From the NCBI GenBank assembly GCA_902789795.1, contig CADAPM010000002.1, positions 124,001 to 188,000 on the forward strand: a stretch of DNA of 64,000 bases. The letters are read 5' to 3'. Positions 25,720 to 34,116 of the stretch are shown in pieces. Position numbers and translations under genes: made by a program. The notes beneath the pieces are model-generated. The model saw only the letters and a list, made by a program, of their open reading frames with translations, searched no databases and had not been told where the DNA came from. The stretch's first letter is position 1; each line of letters begins with the position of its first letter. The DNA is from an uncultured Eubacteriales bacterium. Its GTDB lineage: Bacteria; Bacillota; Clostridia; Christensenellales; Aristaeellaceae.

Positions 25720-25748
25720 TTGTGCGGGATGATAAAAGCTGGTATAAT
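25720..25748 (+). promoter_or_regulatory. Promoter of the zinc-ribbon/TPM operon
   Basis: Perfect TATAAT (25743-25748) with an extended -10 (TGG directly before it) and a weak TTGTGC (25720-25725) 17 bases upstream. It lies 55 bases before the GTG start of the first gene. Confidence 0.72.
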
Positions 25749-25802
25749 CATGGTCATAGAGCGATGACCATGCGCCCGAGTTCAAGGGAAAGGAGCCGGC
25801 CT

Positions 25803-27437
25803 GTGAGTACATTTGCCCAGAAAGAAGGAAAACGCTTCAGCTGCCCCCGCTGCGGAGGGGGCCTGCAATATGATATCCCCAGCGGCCAGATGAAATGCCT
25901 GCATTGCGACAATCTGACGCCGATCGATTCGCTGCCCGCCGCGGACGCTGCGGATACAACGATGGAAGTCACAGAATTCCGCTGTCCGCAGTGCGGCGCG
26001 GCTGTCTATTCCTCGGATACATCCATCACCAGCTTCTGCAGCTTTTGCGGCAGCGACGTGGTGCTGACTGCCAAGCTGACCCGCACCAAGCGGCCCGCTC
26101 GGATCGTGCCCTTTACCGTTACCAGGGATCAGTGCGAAAGCCGATACCGTGAACACCTGAAGAAGTATCACCTGGTACCCCGGGAGCTGAAGGCCACGGA
26201 GACCATCTCCCATTTCCGGGCGGTCTATGTGCCCTTCTGGTCCTATCACCTGACGACCCAGGGCCCCATCGAGCTTACCGCCACCAAATCCTATACCCGG
26301 GGCAACACGCGTTACGACGAGACGTACAAGCTGACCACCGACGCAGTGATCGACCAGAAGGACGTGCTGTACGACGCCTCCACCGCCTTCGAGGATGAGA
26401 CGGCTGCCATGCTCAAGCATACCACCGAGCAGGCGCGGCCTTTCCATCCCGCCTATTTGAGCGGATTCTTCGCCCAGGCCGCCGACGTGGCGCCTGAGAC
26501 TTATTATAAGGAGGCGGCCGCGACCGCCATCCGCATCTTCATCGAGCGCGTCAAAAAGGACAACAATTACAACTCTGTAAAATCCGAGGCCGCCAAGGAG
26601 CCCTATTTCGGCCTGCCGGACCCGCACTTTGAGCAGGAGCTGATCATGCTCCCGGTGTGGCTGCTGGCCCACCGCCAGAACGACCGCATCGTGTACACAG
26701 CCATCAACGGCTGCACCGGCGAGGTCGTGTGCGATGTTCCGGTAGGCGTCGGCAGGGTTTCGGGCGTGACCGGAGCGGTCACGGTGGGACTGTTTGTGCT
26801 TCTGTATCTCCTGCTCACCATCAAGCCGGACCTGCTGATGGCGCTGTGCGCCGTGCTGAGCCTGATCACCCAATATCGCTTCACGGCGATGCATGAGATG
26901 CTGTACAACCGGAAAACCAGGGCTTTCGAGCCTGATTTCAGCGATAAGACCTTCTCGTTCCCGGGGCCTGCGCAGCAGCTGCTGAATGGCGGCGCACCGA
27001 AGAGCGCCAAAGACGGCAAGAGCTTTGCCAGCATCGTCTCCTCCGTCATGCTCGTTTTCTTTGTCGTATTCGGCCTGCTGGGTGAGCGCATCTTCGATAT
27101 CCTCGGCAGCTTGGCGGACAACGGGATCGGACAGATGTCGGAATCCCTGGCGCTCTTTATCCTGCTGCCGACCACGCTGCTGATGGTCATCCACACGGTC
27201 AAATGGGTCAGCAGGCCCGAAAGAGGCTCGATCGCACCCCGCATCCTCTCCTGCCTGGCCTGCGGCGCAGGGCTTTACCTGCTGCTGTCGCTCCAGGCGG
27301 AGGATGTGCTGTTCTATTCCTGCGCGTTCGTCATGCTGCTCGCCGCCATCTGGGAGCTGCTGCTGATCATCCGCGCCCACAACGAGTATGCCTCGAGACC
27401 CGTGCCCTATTTCGACGGAAAGGAGGACCGGCTGTGA
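25803..27437 (+). CDS. Membrane protein with two N-terminal zinc ribbons
   Basis: A 544-residue protein. Two CxxC...CxxC zinc ribbons lie at residues 14-35 (CPRC, CLHC) and 61-82 (CPQC, CSFC). A soluble domain of about 240 residues follows (containing VYVPFWSYHLTTQGP and YYKEAAATA), then about five membrane helices. The start is a GTG at 25803, 7 bases after AAGGAG. Its stop overlaps the GTG of the TPM-domain gene, so the two products are likely made together and may work as a pair at the membrane. The function is unknown; the ribbons could bind nucleic acid or another protein. Confidence 0.82.
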   Translation: MSTFAQKEGKRFSCPRCGGGLQYDIPSGQMKCLHCDNLTPIDSLPAADAADTTMEVTEFRCPQCGAAVYSSDTSITSFCSFCGSDVVLTAKLTRTKRPARIVPFTVTRDQCESRYREHLKKYHLVPRELKATETISHFRAVYVPFWSYHLTTQGPIELTATKSYTRGNTRYDETYKLTTDAVIDQKDVLYDASTAFEDETAAMLKHTTEQARPFHPAYLSGFFAQAADVAPETYYKEAAATAIRIFIERVKKDNNYNSVKSEAAKEPYFGLPDPHFEQELIMLPVWLLAHRQNDRIVYTAINGCTGEVVCDVPVGVGRVSGVTGAVTVGLFVLLYLLLTIKPDLLMALCAVLSLITQYRFTAMHEMLYNRKTRAFEPDFSDKTFSFPGPAQQLLNGGAPKSAKDGKSFASIVSSVMLVFFVVFGLLGERIFDILGSLADNGIGQMSESLALFILLPTTLLMVIHTVKWVSRPERGSIAPRILSCLACGAGLYLLLSLQAEDVLFYSCAFVMLLAAIWELLLIIRAHNEYASRPVPYFDGKEDRL

Positions 27438-28201
27438 AGACTGCTATTGGAAAGATCCTCATTATCCTGACCGTTCTGCTCCTGTCGGTCCCGGCCTATG
27501 CCGCCAACGAACCGATCATTGCCGACGACGCAAACCTGCTTACCGCCGAGGAGGAGCAGAGCCTGTACAGCGTCATGCAGCAGCTCAGCGAGTACGGCAC
27601 GCCCATGTTCTGGACCACCCGGGAAAGCGGCAACGACCAGACCCTGGTCGAAAACTTCTATCGTTCCCAGATCGGCCGGGACAGCGGCACCCTGTTCGTC
27701 ATCAATATGAATTCCCGGCTGCTGACCGTGTTCTCCGACGGCGAGATCTACCGCACCATCACCAGCAGCGAAGCCAGCACCATCACCGACAACGTCTACC
27801 GTTACGCCAGCGCGGGAGAGTATTACGAGTGCGCCAGAAATGTTTTTGCACAGATCGGCCGGCTGCTCCGGGGCGAAAGGATCGCCCGCCCCATGCGGCT
27901 GATCAGCAGCCTGCTGCTGGCGGTCACTCTGGCGCTCCTGATCGTCTATCTGTACATCAGCTGGCGCTATGAGCAGCACAGGAACACCGCTAAAATCAAG
28001 GCGGCCGTGCCGGTCTCCGTGCTTGCTGGCACAGCCTTTACTGCCAAAGTGATTGAATCCCGCAAAAAGATGACCCGCCAGGTGAAGACCAATCTGAGTG
28101 ATTCCGGCTCCGGCGGACACGGAGGCCATGGCGGCTTTGGCGGCGGAGGCGGTTTCAGCGGCGGAGGCCATTCGGGCGGCGGAGGCAGCCACAGATTCTG
28201 A
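27434..28201 (+). CDS. TPM-domain membrane protein with glycine-rich tail
   Basis: A 255-residue protein of the TPM_phosphatase (DUF477) family. A signal peptide (residues 1-24, ending AYAAN) leads to an extracellular TPM domain (about 25-135, with ADDANLLT at its start). A membrane helix at about 155-177 and a cytoplasmic stretch follow, and then a tail of GGHGG/GGGGGF repeats ending SHRF. Such Gly-rich tails are common in this family. The start is a GTG overlapping the previous stop (GTGA), with AGGAGG 7 bases upstream. Phosphatase activity was described for plant members; the bacterial role is uncertain. Confidence 0.85.
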   Translation: MKTAIGKILIILTVLLLSVPAYAANEPIIADDANLLTAEEEQSLYSVMQQLSEYGTPMFWTTRESGNDQTLVENFYRSQIGRDSGTLFVINMNSRLLTVFSDGEIYRTITSSEASTITDNVYRYASAGEYYECARNVFAQIGRLLRGERIARPMRLISSLLLAVTLALLIVYLYISWRYEQHRNTAKIKAAVPVSVLAGTAFTAKVIESRKKMTRQVKTNLSDSGSGGHGGHGGFGGGGGFSGGGHSGGGGSHRF

Positions 28202-28239
28202 TCTCTTTCTGAACAAACCAAGCGAACGGAGGTAACTGC

Positions 28240-29466
28240 ATGTTTCCTTTTGAAATGAACGCTTCTATCCATACGGGTCGTTTCCTGTTGCCGGATGAGC
28301 AGCACACGAAGCCGATCTGGCCCGTGGTGGCCTGCGACCAATATACCTCGCAGCCGGAGTACTGGCAAAAGCGGGAGGCGGAGACAGGCTCCGAGCCTTC
28401 GACCCTGCGGCTGATCCTGCCCGAATGCTGGCTGGGCGACGCGCAGGCGCGGATCCCGGCGATCCATGAAGCCATGCGCAGCTATGAACAGCAGAATATC
28501 CTTTCCCGGCAGATCGAAGGGCTGATCCTGATCCGCCGCACCATCGCCACAGGCGACCGCTGGGGCCTGCTGGTCACGGTGGATCTGGAACGCTACGACT
28601 TTGCCCCGGACAGCACCTCCCTGATCAGGCCGACCGAAGGCACCATTACCGAGCGCATTCCCCCGCGGCTGGCGGTCCGCACCGAAGCGCCGCTGGAGCT
28701 TTCCCACGTGCTCCTACTGGCGGACGACCCGGACAAGACCCTGATCGAGCCCCTCGCCGCCTGCACTGAGGAGCTGCCGAAGCTCTATGACCTGGAACTG
28801 AACGGCGACGGCGGGCACCTGACGGGCTGGGCCGTCACAGACGAAAAGCTGCTCCAGCGCTTCTTCGGCGCTGTCGACGCTTTGGAGGCCCATTCCGGCG
28901 GTCTCTCCTTCGCTGTAGGCGACGGCAACCACTCCCTGGCCACCGCCCGGGCCCATTGGCTGAACGTGCGCGAGGTCCTCAGCGAGGACGAGCGCAGGAC
29001 GCATCCCGCTCGCTACGCCATGGCCGAGCTCATCAATCTGCATGAGCCCGCCCTGGTCTTTGAGCCGATCCACCGCGCGGTATTCGGCGCGAGCGCGTCC
29101 GCTGTGCTGGAAGCGCTGAAGCCCTGCGAGCCCGTCATGGATCTCGATCATCCGGACTTCATCCTCGTCCACGACAAGGGCGATTACCCCATGCGCATCG
29201 GCAAGCCCCTGCATGAGCTGCCGGTAGGCACCCTGCAGAAGCTGCTGGATCAGGCCCACTTCCAGCTGGATTACATCCACGGAGAAAACGCGGTGCGCGG
29301 TCTGGTCCGGGACGAAGGCGCGGTGGGACTGCTGGTGTCCGGCATCGACAAGCACACGCTGTTCCCCGCGGTCCGCAAGAACGGCCCCCTGCCGCGCAAG
29401 TGCTTCTCCATGGGCGAAGCCCACGAAAAGCGCTACTATATGGAAGCCAGGAGCATCATCCGCTGA
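28240..29466 (+). CDS. DUF1015 family protein
   Basis: A 408-residue protein of the DUF1015 family, found widely in Clostridia and of unknown function. Family landmarks are the start VACDQYTSQPEYW, the central AVGDGNHSLATAR, and the end GPLPRKCFSMGEAHEKRYY. The conserved GDGNHS and the His/Glu residues suggest an enzyme active site. It starts at an ATG behind CGGAGG. It is followed 6 bases later by an RNA methylase gene. I find no clue to its substrate. Confidence 0.9.
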   Translation: MFPFEMNASIHTGRFLLPDEQHTKPIWPVVACDQYTSQPEYWQKREAETGSEPSTLRLILPECWLGDAQARIPAIHEAMRSYEQQNILSRQIEGLILIRRTIATGDRWGLLVTVDLERYDFAPDSTSLIRPTEGTITERIPPRLAVRTEAPLELSHVLLLADDPDKTLIEPLAACTEELPKLYDLELNGDGGHLTGWAVTDEKLLQRFFGAVDALEAHSGGLSFAVGDGNHSLATARAHWLNVREVLSEDERRTHPARYAMAELINLHEPALVFEPIHRAVFGASASAVLEALKPCEPVMDLDHPDFILVHDKGDYPMRIGKPLHELPVGTLQKLLDQAHFQLDYIHGENAVRGLVRDEGAVGLLVSGIDKHTLFPAVRKNGPLPRKCFSMGEAHEKRYYMEARSIIR

Positions 29467-29472
29467 ACCGAT

Positions 29473-30876
29473 ATGTTAAAGAAGAATCAGATCTTTCGTG
29501 GGACCGGCGAGCGCCTGGACGGGCAGATGAACGGCATCACCCACGCGGACGGGATCACCGTTTTCGTGCCCGGCCTTCTGCCCGGTGAAACTGCCGACAT
29601 CCGCATCGTCAAGGCGGAAAAGCGCTACGCCTTCGGCCGCATTGAGGCGCTGCTTACAGAAAGCCCGGAGCGGCGGACACCGCCCTGCCCCTGCTATGCC
29701 AAATGCGGGGGCTGCGCCGGCATGCACATGAGCTATGAAGAAACCCTTCGTGCGAAGCAGCAGGCAGTCCGGGACGTGCTCCGGCGCATCGGCGGCATCG
29801 AGGCGGAAGTCCCGCTGCCCCTGGGCATGGAAGATCCTTATCACTACCGCAACAAGACCGCTATGCCGGTCGCCCTGGTCGATGGCAAGCCCCGGGCCGG
29901 ATATTACCGCCCCCGCAGCCATGACCTGACCCCGGTGGACAGCTGCCTGCTGGCCATGCCTCCGGCGGACGAGATCGTGAAGACCGTTCTCGACTGGATG
30001 AATGAATACCGGATCCCCGCCTACGACGAATCGGATAAAACCGGTCTCATCCGCCATATCATCACCCGCACGAACCGGAACGGCCAGAGCATGGTCACCC
30101 TGGCGGCCTCGGAATCGTCCATCCCTCATCAGGATGAGCTGTGCTCCCGGCTCATGACGGTGCCGGGCGTCGTTTCTGTCTGCCTGACGGTGAACGCGCG
30201 CGGGGACAATGTGATCCTGGGCGACAGCTACACCGTACTGGCCGGAGCACCCAGGCTGGAAGATACCCTCTGCGGCCTCAGCTACCAGCTGTCTCCCCTC
30301 TCGTTTTTTCAGGTCAACCCTGTCCAGACCGAGCTCCTCTATCAGACAGCCATCCGTTTCGCCGCGCTGAAGCCCACGGACCGCGTCGCCGATGTCTACT
30401 GCGGTGCCGGGACCATCTCCCTGCTGGCGGCGCAGCAGGCGGGTCACGTGACCGGCATCGAGATCGTGCCCCAGGCCATCGTGGACGCCAAGGAGAACGC
30501 CTGCTGCAACGGTATCGCCAATGCCGACTTCCTCTGCGGCGCGGCGGAGCAGGTGCTGCCCGCGCTCGTGAAAGACGGCCTGCGTCCCGACGTCATCCTG
30601 CTGGATCCCCCGCGCAAAGGCGCTGATCCGGCTGTCCTCACCGCCATCGCTGAAGCCGCGCCGGACCGCATCGTCTATGTTTCCTGCGACCCCGCCACCC
30701 TCGCGCGGGATCTGAAGCAGCTGACCGCCAGCGGGTACCTTCTGAACGCCGTCCAGCCCGTCGATATGTTCTGCTGGACCGGGCATGTGGAGACGGTATG
30801 TCTTTTGTACCACCAAAAGAAGGACTTTATTTTTGTGCCGTATGAACCGAAAGATGCGGAGTATCTGAAAAAGTAA
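29473..30876 (+). CDS. rlmD: TrmA/RlmD-family RNA (uracil-5-)-methyltransferase
   Basis: A 467-residue SAM-dependent enzyme that methylates C5 of a uracil in rRNA. An N-terminal TRAM-like OB fold (residues 1-60) is followed by an iron-sulfur cluster site with Cys72, Cys78 and Cys81 in CYAKCGGC. The methylase domain shows DVYCGAGTISL, ILLDPPRKG and the catalytic YVSCDPATLARDL. Whether it modifies U747, U1939 or both (as RlmCD does in Bacillus) cannot be told. The C-terminal ten residues (VPYEPKDAEYLKK) are an extension beyond the typical end. Confidence 0.92.
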   Translation: MLKKNQIFRGTGERLDGQMNGITHADGITVFVPGLLPGETADIRIVKAEKRYAFGRIEALLTESPERRTPPCPCYAKCGGCAGMHMSYEETLRAKQQAVRDVLRRIGGIEAEVPLPLGMEDPYHYRNKTAMPVALVDGKPRAGYYRPRSHDLTPVDSCLLAMPPADEIVKTVLDWMNEYRIPAYDESDKTGLIRHIITRTNRNGQSMVTLAASESSIPHQDELCSRLMTVPGVVSVCLTVNARGDNVILGDSYTVLAGAPRLEDTLCGLSYQLSPLSFFQVNPVQTELLYQTAIRFAALKPTDRVADVYCGAGTISLLAAQQAGHVTGIEIVPQAIVDAKENACCNGIANADFLCGAAEQVLPALVKDGLRPDVILLDPPRKGADPAVLTAIAEAAPDRIVYVSCDPATLARDLKQLTASGYLLNAVQPVDMFCWTGHVETVCLLYHQKKDFIFVPYEPKDAEYLKK

Positions 30877-30911
30877 AATGAATTATTCAAATCGTCATTT
30901 GGAGAGAAAAA

Positions 30912-31739
30912 ATGAAACTAATCAGGAAGTACTTACATCCGATCATCTTACTGATTGTTTTTGAAGCAGTTGCCGTGACCTTGTGGCTGACTAAAAACAA
31001 TCTGTTTTATCTGTTCAATTTCAGCTATATCGGATTGTCCATATTTTTCGGACTCGTTCTGTTTATAAATAAAAACAAACATGCCCGACGCGTTGTTCAG
31101 CTGCTTGTCGGTCTGTACATGCTTGTCTATCTCGGATTGATCTGTAATGAAAACATGCAGATCGAGGGCTTCTGGTACTATCTCTTCACAGGAGTATTTG
31201 AGGCTGCAACCATCCATTATGCTGTGGCAAAGATTTTCGGGCCGCTGATATTCGGACGCGGATGGTGCGGATATGCATGCTGGACGGCAATGGTGCTTGA
31301 TTTTCTCCCGTATAAGGTCCCCGCCCAGCCCAGAAAGAAAATAGGGTGGATAAGATATATCACATTTGCTCTGTCACTAATTTTCGTATCAGCGCTTTTC
31401 CTTGCAAAAGTCGGCAATATCGAAAGGATTATGTTTGGGGCATTTATAGCGGGGAACATCGTCTATTACGGGATCGGTATCATTCTTGCCTTCGTATTCA
31501 AAGACAACCGAGCATTCTGTAAGTATATCTGCCCGATCACTGTTTTCCTCAAGCCTATGAGTTACTTCTCATTGATCCGAGTCAAATGTGATACGGATAA
31601 ATGTATTCATTGCGGAAAGTGCAGGCGGGTCTGTCCAATGAATGTTGACGTGACAGATAACTCAAGAAAAAGAGAAAACGGTACGGAGTGTATTCTCTGT
31701 ATGGAGTGCGTGAACAATTGTCCCAAAAATGCACTTTGA
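30912..31739 (+). CDS. Membrane protein with two 4Fe-4S clusters (NapH/CcoG-like)
   Basis: A 275-residue protein with about five membrane helices and a C-terminal ferredoxin domain with two CxxCxxCxxxCP cluster motifs (CIHCGKCRRVCP and CILCMECVNNCP). The cytoplasmic loop GRGWCGYACWTAMVLDFLPYK is the signature of the NapH/RdxH group. It probably carries electrons across or along the membrane. Its DNA is visibly AT-richer (near 40% GC by eye) than both flanks, with A/T-ending codons, so it looks transferred from another genome. An AT-rich ribosome-binding site (GGAGAG) lies before the ATG. Confidence 0.88.
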   Translation: MKLIRKYLHPIILLIVFEAVAVTLWLTKNNLFYLFNFSYIGLSIFFGLVLFINKNKHARRVVQLLVGLYMLVYLGLICNENMQIEGFWYYLFTGVFEAATIHYAVAKIFGPLIFGRGWCGYACWTAMVLDFLPYKVPAQPRKKIGWIRYITFALSLIFVSALFLAKVGNIERIMFGAFIAGNIVYYGIGIILAFVFKDNRAFCKYICPITVFLKPMSYFSLIRVKCDTDKCIHCGKCRRVCPMNVDVTDNSRKRENGTECILCMECVNNCPKNAL

Positions 31740-31845
31740 CAAATATCCGTTTGTTGATTTGTTTCTGGATCTGAATTCTATTGAGACCACGCTGACATAT
31801 CACGAAATAGAGCAATATCAACCAGAAAAAACTGAATGGAGGTAA
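31729..31845 (+). CDS. Possible 38-residue small ORF
   Basis: An ATG inside the last codons of the iron-sulfur gene, in another frame, opens a 38-codon frame that fills the gap up to the next gene. Its TAA sits in that gene's ribosome-binding site (GGAGGTAA). The peptide MHFDKYPFVDLFLDLN... is acidic and amphipathic. It has no own Shine-Dalgarno site beyond CCCAAAA and no homologue that I know, so it may be chance. It shares the AT-rich composition of the upstream gene. Confidence 0.3.
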   Translation: MHFDKYPFVDLFLDLNSIETTLTYHEIEQYQPEKTEWR

Positions 31846-31847
31846 TC

Positions 31848-32479
31848 ATGGGCAAGAAGATCATCACGGTGAACGCCGGGCCGAGAATGGGCTGGAATAC
31901 GGACACGCTGATCACAGAAGCCTCAAAGGCGCGGAATCGGCCGGAGCGGAGATCAAAAGATATGATCTGTTCCGTCTGGAAAAGTATACGGGCTGCATTT
32001 CCTGCTTTGGATGCAAAAAGGAGAGATTCAAGGGGCACTGCGTCTGCCGGGATGGCTTAACGCCGGTCCTGGATGACATCCGTACGGCAGACGGGCTGAT
32101 CATCGGCTCGCCGAATGACCTTGGGGAGCTGACCGCTTCTTTCCGGGCGCTGTACGAAAGGCTCATTTTTCAGAACCTCACCTACAGCATGGACCCGATC
32201 TGCTGCAACGAACACCTGATCCCCGTTCTGCTCATCATGACGAGCAACGCGCCGGATCACAGCTATCTCGACCTGCCGCGCAATCATCAGCAGACGCTTA
32301 CCCGCTTCGTGGGCCCGACCAGAGTGTTTGTGAGCGGTGATACGCTCCAGATCAGGGACTACACAAAAACCGACTGGCCCTGGTACTTTGACGGAGAGGC
32401 AAAGCACAGGCGTCACGAGACGGTTTTCCCCGAAGAATGCAAGAAAGTCTATCAAATGGGCATCGAGCTGGTGCAATAA
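31848..32479 (+). pseudogene. Frameshifted flavodoxin/NADPH-dependent FMN reductase-like gene
   Basis: The gene starts at 31848 (ATG behind GGAGG) and reads MGKKIITVNAGPRMGWNTDT in the first frame, the usual FMN-loop start of the NAD(P)H:FMN reductase family. After about 25 codons the frame runs out near 32060. The next frame continues the same fold without a break: GAESAGAEIKRYDLF, then GCISCFGCKK, IGSPNDLGEL and DPICCNEHLIP, to the stop at 32479. Deleting or adding one base near 31923 restores a full protein of about 210 residues. Either the gene is broken or the sequence has a single-base error. The Cys-x-x-Cys pairs are of the iron-sulfur flavoprotein type. Confidence 0.75.
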
Positions 32480-32555
32480 AGTGCCGTTTCTTTCCATAAA
32501 CAGATGGCACCATGATTTTCCGTGCAAAAACACAGAATTTTTCGAAAAAAAACAC

Positions 32556-32585
32556 TTGCATTCAAGCACGGTTTTATGGTAATAT
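32556..32585 (+). promoter_or_regulatory. Promoter of rplS
   Basis: TTGCAT (32556-32561), an 18-base spacer and TAATAT (32580-32585) with TGG directly before it (extended -10). A long AT-rich run precedes the -35 box and could act as an UP element. Confidence 0.7.
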
Positions 32586-32614
32586 TGCATTTGTGACAAA
32601 CGGGCGGTCCGCTG

Positions 32615-32643
32615 CGGCAGCTTAACCGTCAAACGGTTTGCCG
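32615..32643 (+). promoter_or_regulatory. Structured rplS leader (possible r-protein L19 leader)
   Basis: CGGCA-GCTT-AACCG pairs with CGGTT-TGCCG around a TCAAA loop: two stacked 5-base-pair helices with a one-sided 4-base bulge, 34 bases before the rplS ATG. This is the place where L19 autoregulatory leaders lie in Firmicutes. I judge it by position and shape only, not by alignment. Confidence 0.45.
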
Positions 32644-32676
32644 TAAGAACGTCTATGAGGGAAGGAGGAAACTGAC

Positions 32677-33027
32677 ATGAGTGAGATTATCCGTTCTATC
32701 GAACGACAGCAGCTCCGTACCGATCTGCCTGAGTTCCGCGTTGGCGACACCATCCGCGTGTTCGTCAAGGTTGTTGAAGGCAGCCGCGAACGTCTTCAGG
32801 CGTTTGAGGGTGTGGTGATCGCGAAGCGCAACGGTTCCAGCCGTGAGACTTTTACCGTTCGCCGCGTATCCTATGGTATCGGTGTTGAACGCACTTTCCC
32901 GATGCACAGCCCGCGCGTTGATTCCATCAAGATCATCCGCCGCGGCCATGTCCGTCGTGCGAAGCTTTATTATCTGCGCGGCCTGCAAGGCAAGGCTGCC
33001 AAGATCAAGGAAGCCGACCACCGCTGA
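32677..33027 (+). CDS. rplS: 50S ribosomal protein L19
   Basis: A 116-residue protein at the 30S-50S interface. The family motifs [30 protein letters not shown] and [10 protein letters not shown] are all present. The gene stands alone, with its own promoter, leader hairpin and terminator, and not behind rpsP-rimM-trmD as in many Firmicutes. The start ATG has AAGGAGGAA 8 bases upstream, a very strong site suited to a highly expressed gene. Confidence 0.98.
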   Translation: MSEIIRSIERQQLRTDLPEFRVGDTIRVFVKVVEGSRERLQAFEGVVIAKRNGSSRETFTVRRVSYGIGVERTFPMHSPRVDSIKIIRRGHVRRAKLYYLRGLQGKAAKIKEADHR

Positions 33028-33041
33028 TAAGATGCGTTTCC

Positions 33042-33069
33042 GAAAAAGACTGCTCAAGCAGTCTTTTTC
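33042..33069 (+). terminator. Terminator of rplS
   Basis: Perfect 12-base-pair stem GAAAAAGACTGC/GCAGTCTTTTTC around a TCAA loop; the 3' arm itself supplies the T-run. Because the arms are A- and T-rich, it could work in both directions. Confidence 0.9.
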
Positions 33070-33086
33070 ACTTTGTGGAGGTCAGT

Positions 33087-34013
33087 ATGCTGAAAGTCAC
33101 TTTGTTGGGCACGGGCGGGATGATGCCGCTGAAGGAGCGGGCGCTGGCCAGCCTGATCCTGTCCTGGAACGGACACAGCGCTCTCATCGACTGCGGTGAA
33201 GGCACCCAGGTGCAGATCCGGTCCGCCGGGCTCTCCTTCAAATCCATCGATCTGCTGCTGCTCACCCATTACCACGCCGATCATGTGAGCGGCCTGCCCG
33301 GGCTGCTCTTGTCCATCGGCAATCAGGGGCGGACGGAGCCGCTCACGGTCGCCGGACCTCCGGGCCTGGAGCGGGTGATCAATGGTTTGCGGGTCATCGC
33401 ACCGGAACTTCCGTACGAGCTCATCTACATGCCGCTGGATGCAAAAGACCCGGCCGAGTTCGCTTTTGAAGGCCTGACGGTCACTCCCTTTCCCCTGCGC
33501 CACAACATCCCCTGCCTGGGCTATAAGTTCTACCTGCCCCGCTGCGGGAAGTTTGATATGGCCCGCGCCAAGGCAAACGGCGTGCCCCTGCCCTGCTGGT
33601 CCGTCCTGCAGAAAAGCCCCGAAGCGGTATTTGAGGGCCGCACCTACACCCAGGATATGGTCCTGGGCCCAGCCCGGAGAGGCCTAACCGTGGTCTATGC
33701 CACGGACACGCGCCCCACGCCGGTGATCTCGGATATGGCGCAGGACGCCGATCTGCTGGTGGCGGAAGCCATGTACGGCGACCCCGAAAAGCTAGCCTCG
33801 GCCAAAGAAAAGGGGCATATGCTCATGACCGAAGCGTCCGAACTGGCCCGTGTCGCCAAGCCCCGGCGCTGCTGGCTGACTCACTACAGCCCCGCCATGC
33901 CCGACCCGGAAAGCTGGATACCGCAGGCCCAGGCCATCTATCCCGCAATTGAGCTCGGACAGGACGGGATGGCCGTCGATCTGGCCTACATAAATGAGGG
34001 TCTGGCCCGGTAA
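33087..34013 (+). CDS. rnz: Ribonuclease Z-like metallo-beta-lactamase
   Basis: A 308-residue endonuclease that trims the 3' ends of tRNA precursors. The zinc signature is THYHADH (His61, His63, Asp65, His66). The substrate-facing segment CGEGTQVQIRSAGL precedes it, and later motifs LRHNIPCLGYKF and LTHYSPAMPDP carry the remaining metal ligands. The start is the ATG at 33087 with GGAGGT upstream; an in-frame GTG at 33075 lies before the site. The length matches bacterial RNase Z; other nuclease members of the family are possible. Confidence 0.85.
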   Translation: MLKVTLLGTGGMMPLKERALASLILSWNGHSALIDCGEGTQVQIRSAGLSFKSIDLLLLTHYHADHVSGLPGLLLSIGNQGRTEPLTVAGPPGLERVINGLRVIAPELPYELIYMPLDAKDPAEFAFEGLTVTPFPLRHNIPCLGYKFYLPRCGKFDMARAKANGVPLPCWSVLQKSPEAVFEGRTYTQDMVLGPARRGLTVVYATDTRPTPVISDMAQDADLLVAEAMYGDPEKLASAKEKGHMLMTEASELARVAKPRRCWLTHYSPAMPDPESWIPQAQAIYPAIELGQDGMAVDLAYINEGLAR

Positions 34014-34030
34014 TCTCCGGTTCTTCTGAC

Positions 34031-34059
34031 TTGAAATAGCACCTGAAATATGCTAATAT
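34031..34059 (+). promoter_or_regulatory. Promoter of plsX-acpP-rnc-smc-ftsY
   Basis: TTGAAA (34031-34036), 17 bases, TAATAT (34054-34059). A second TATAAT at 34059-34064 overlaps it. No clear FapR-type operator is visible. Confidence 0.65.
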
Positions 34060-34116
34060 ATAATTCGTCTGTCGGTCTCTCAGATCGCAGTCAACCTTTG
34101 CAAGGAGGGCACCGAA

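Noticed and set aside
25782-27380. A 532-codon open frame antisense to the zinc-ribbon gene
   Set aside because: The plus strand has a promoter, a perfect ribosome-binding site and zinc-ribbon motifs; the antisense product is low-complexity and shadows these codons.
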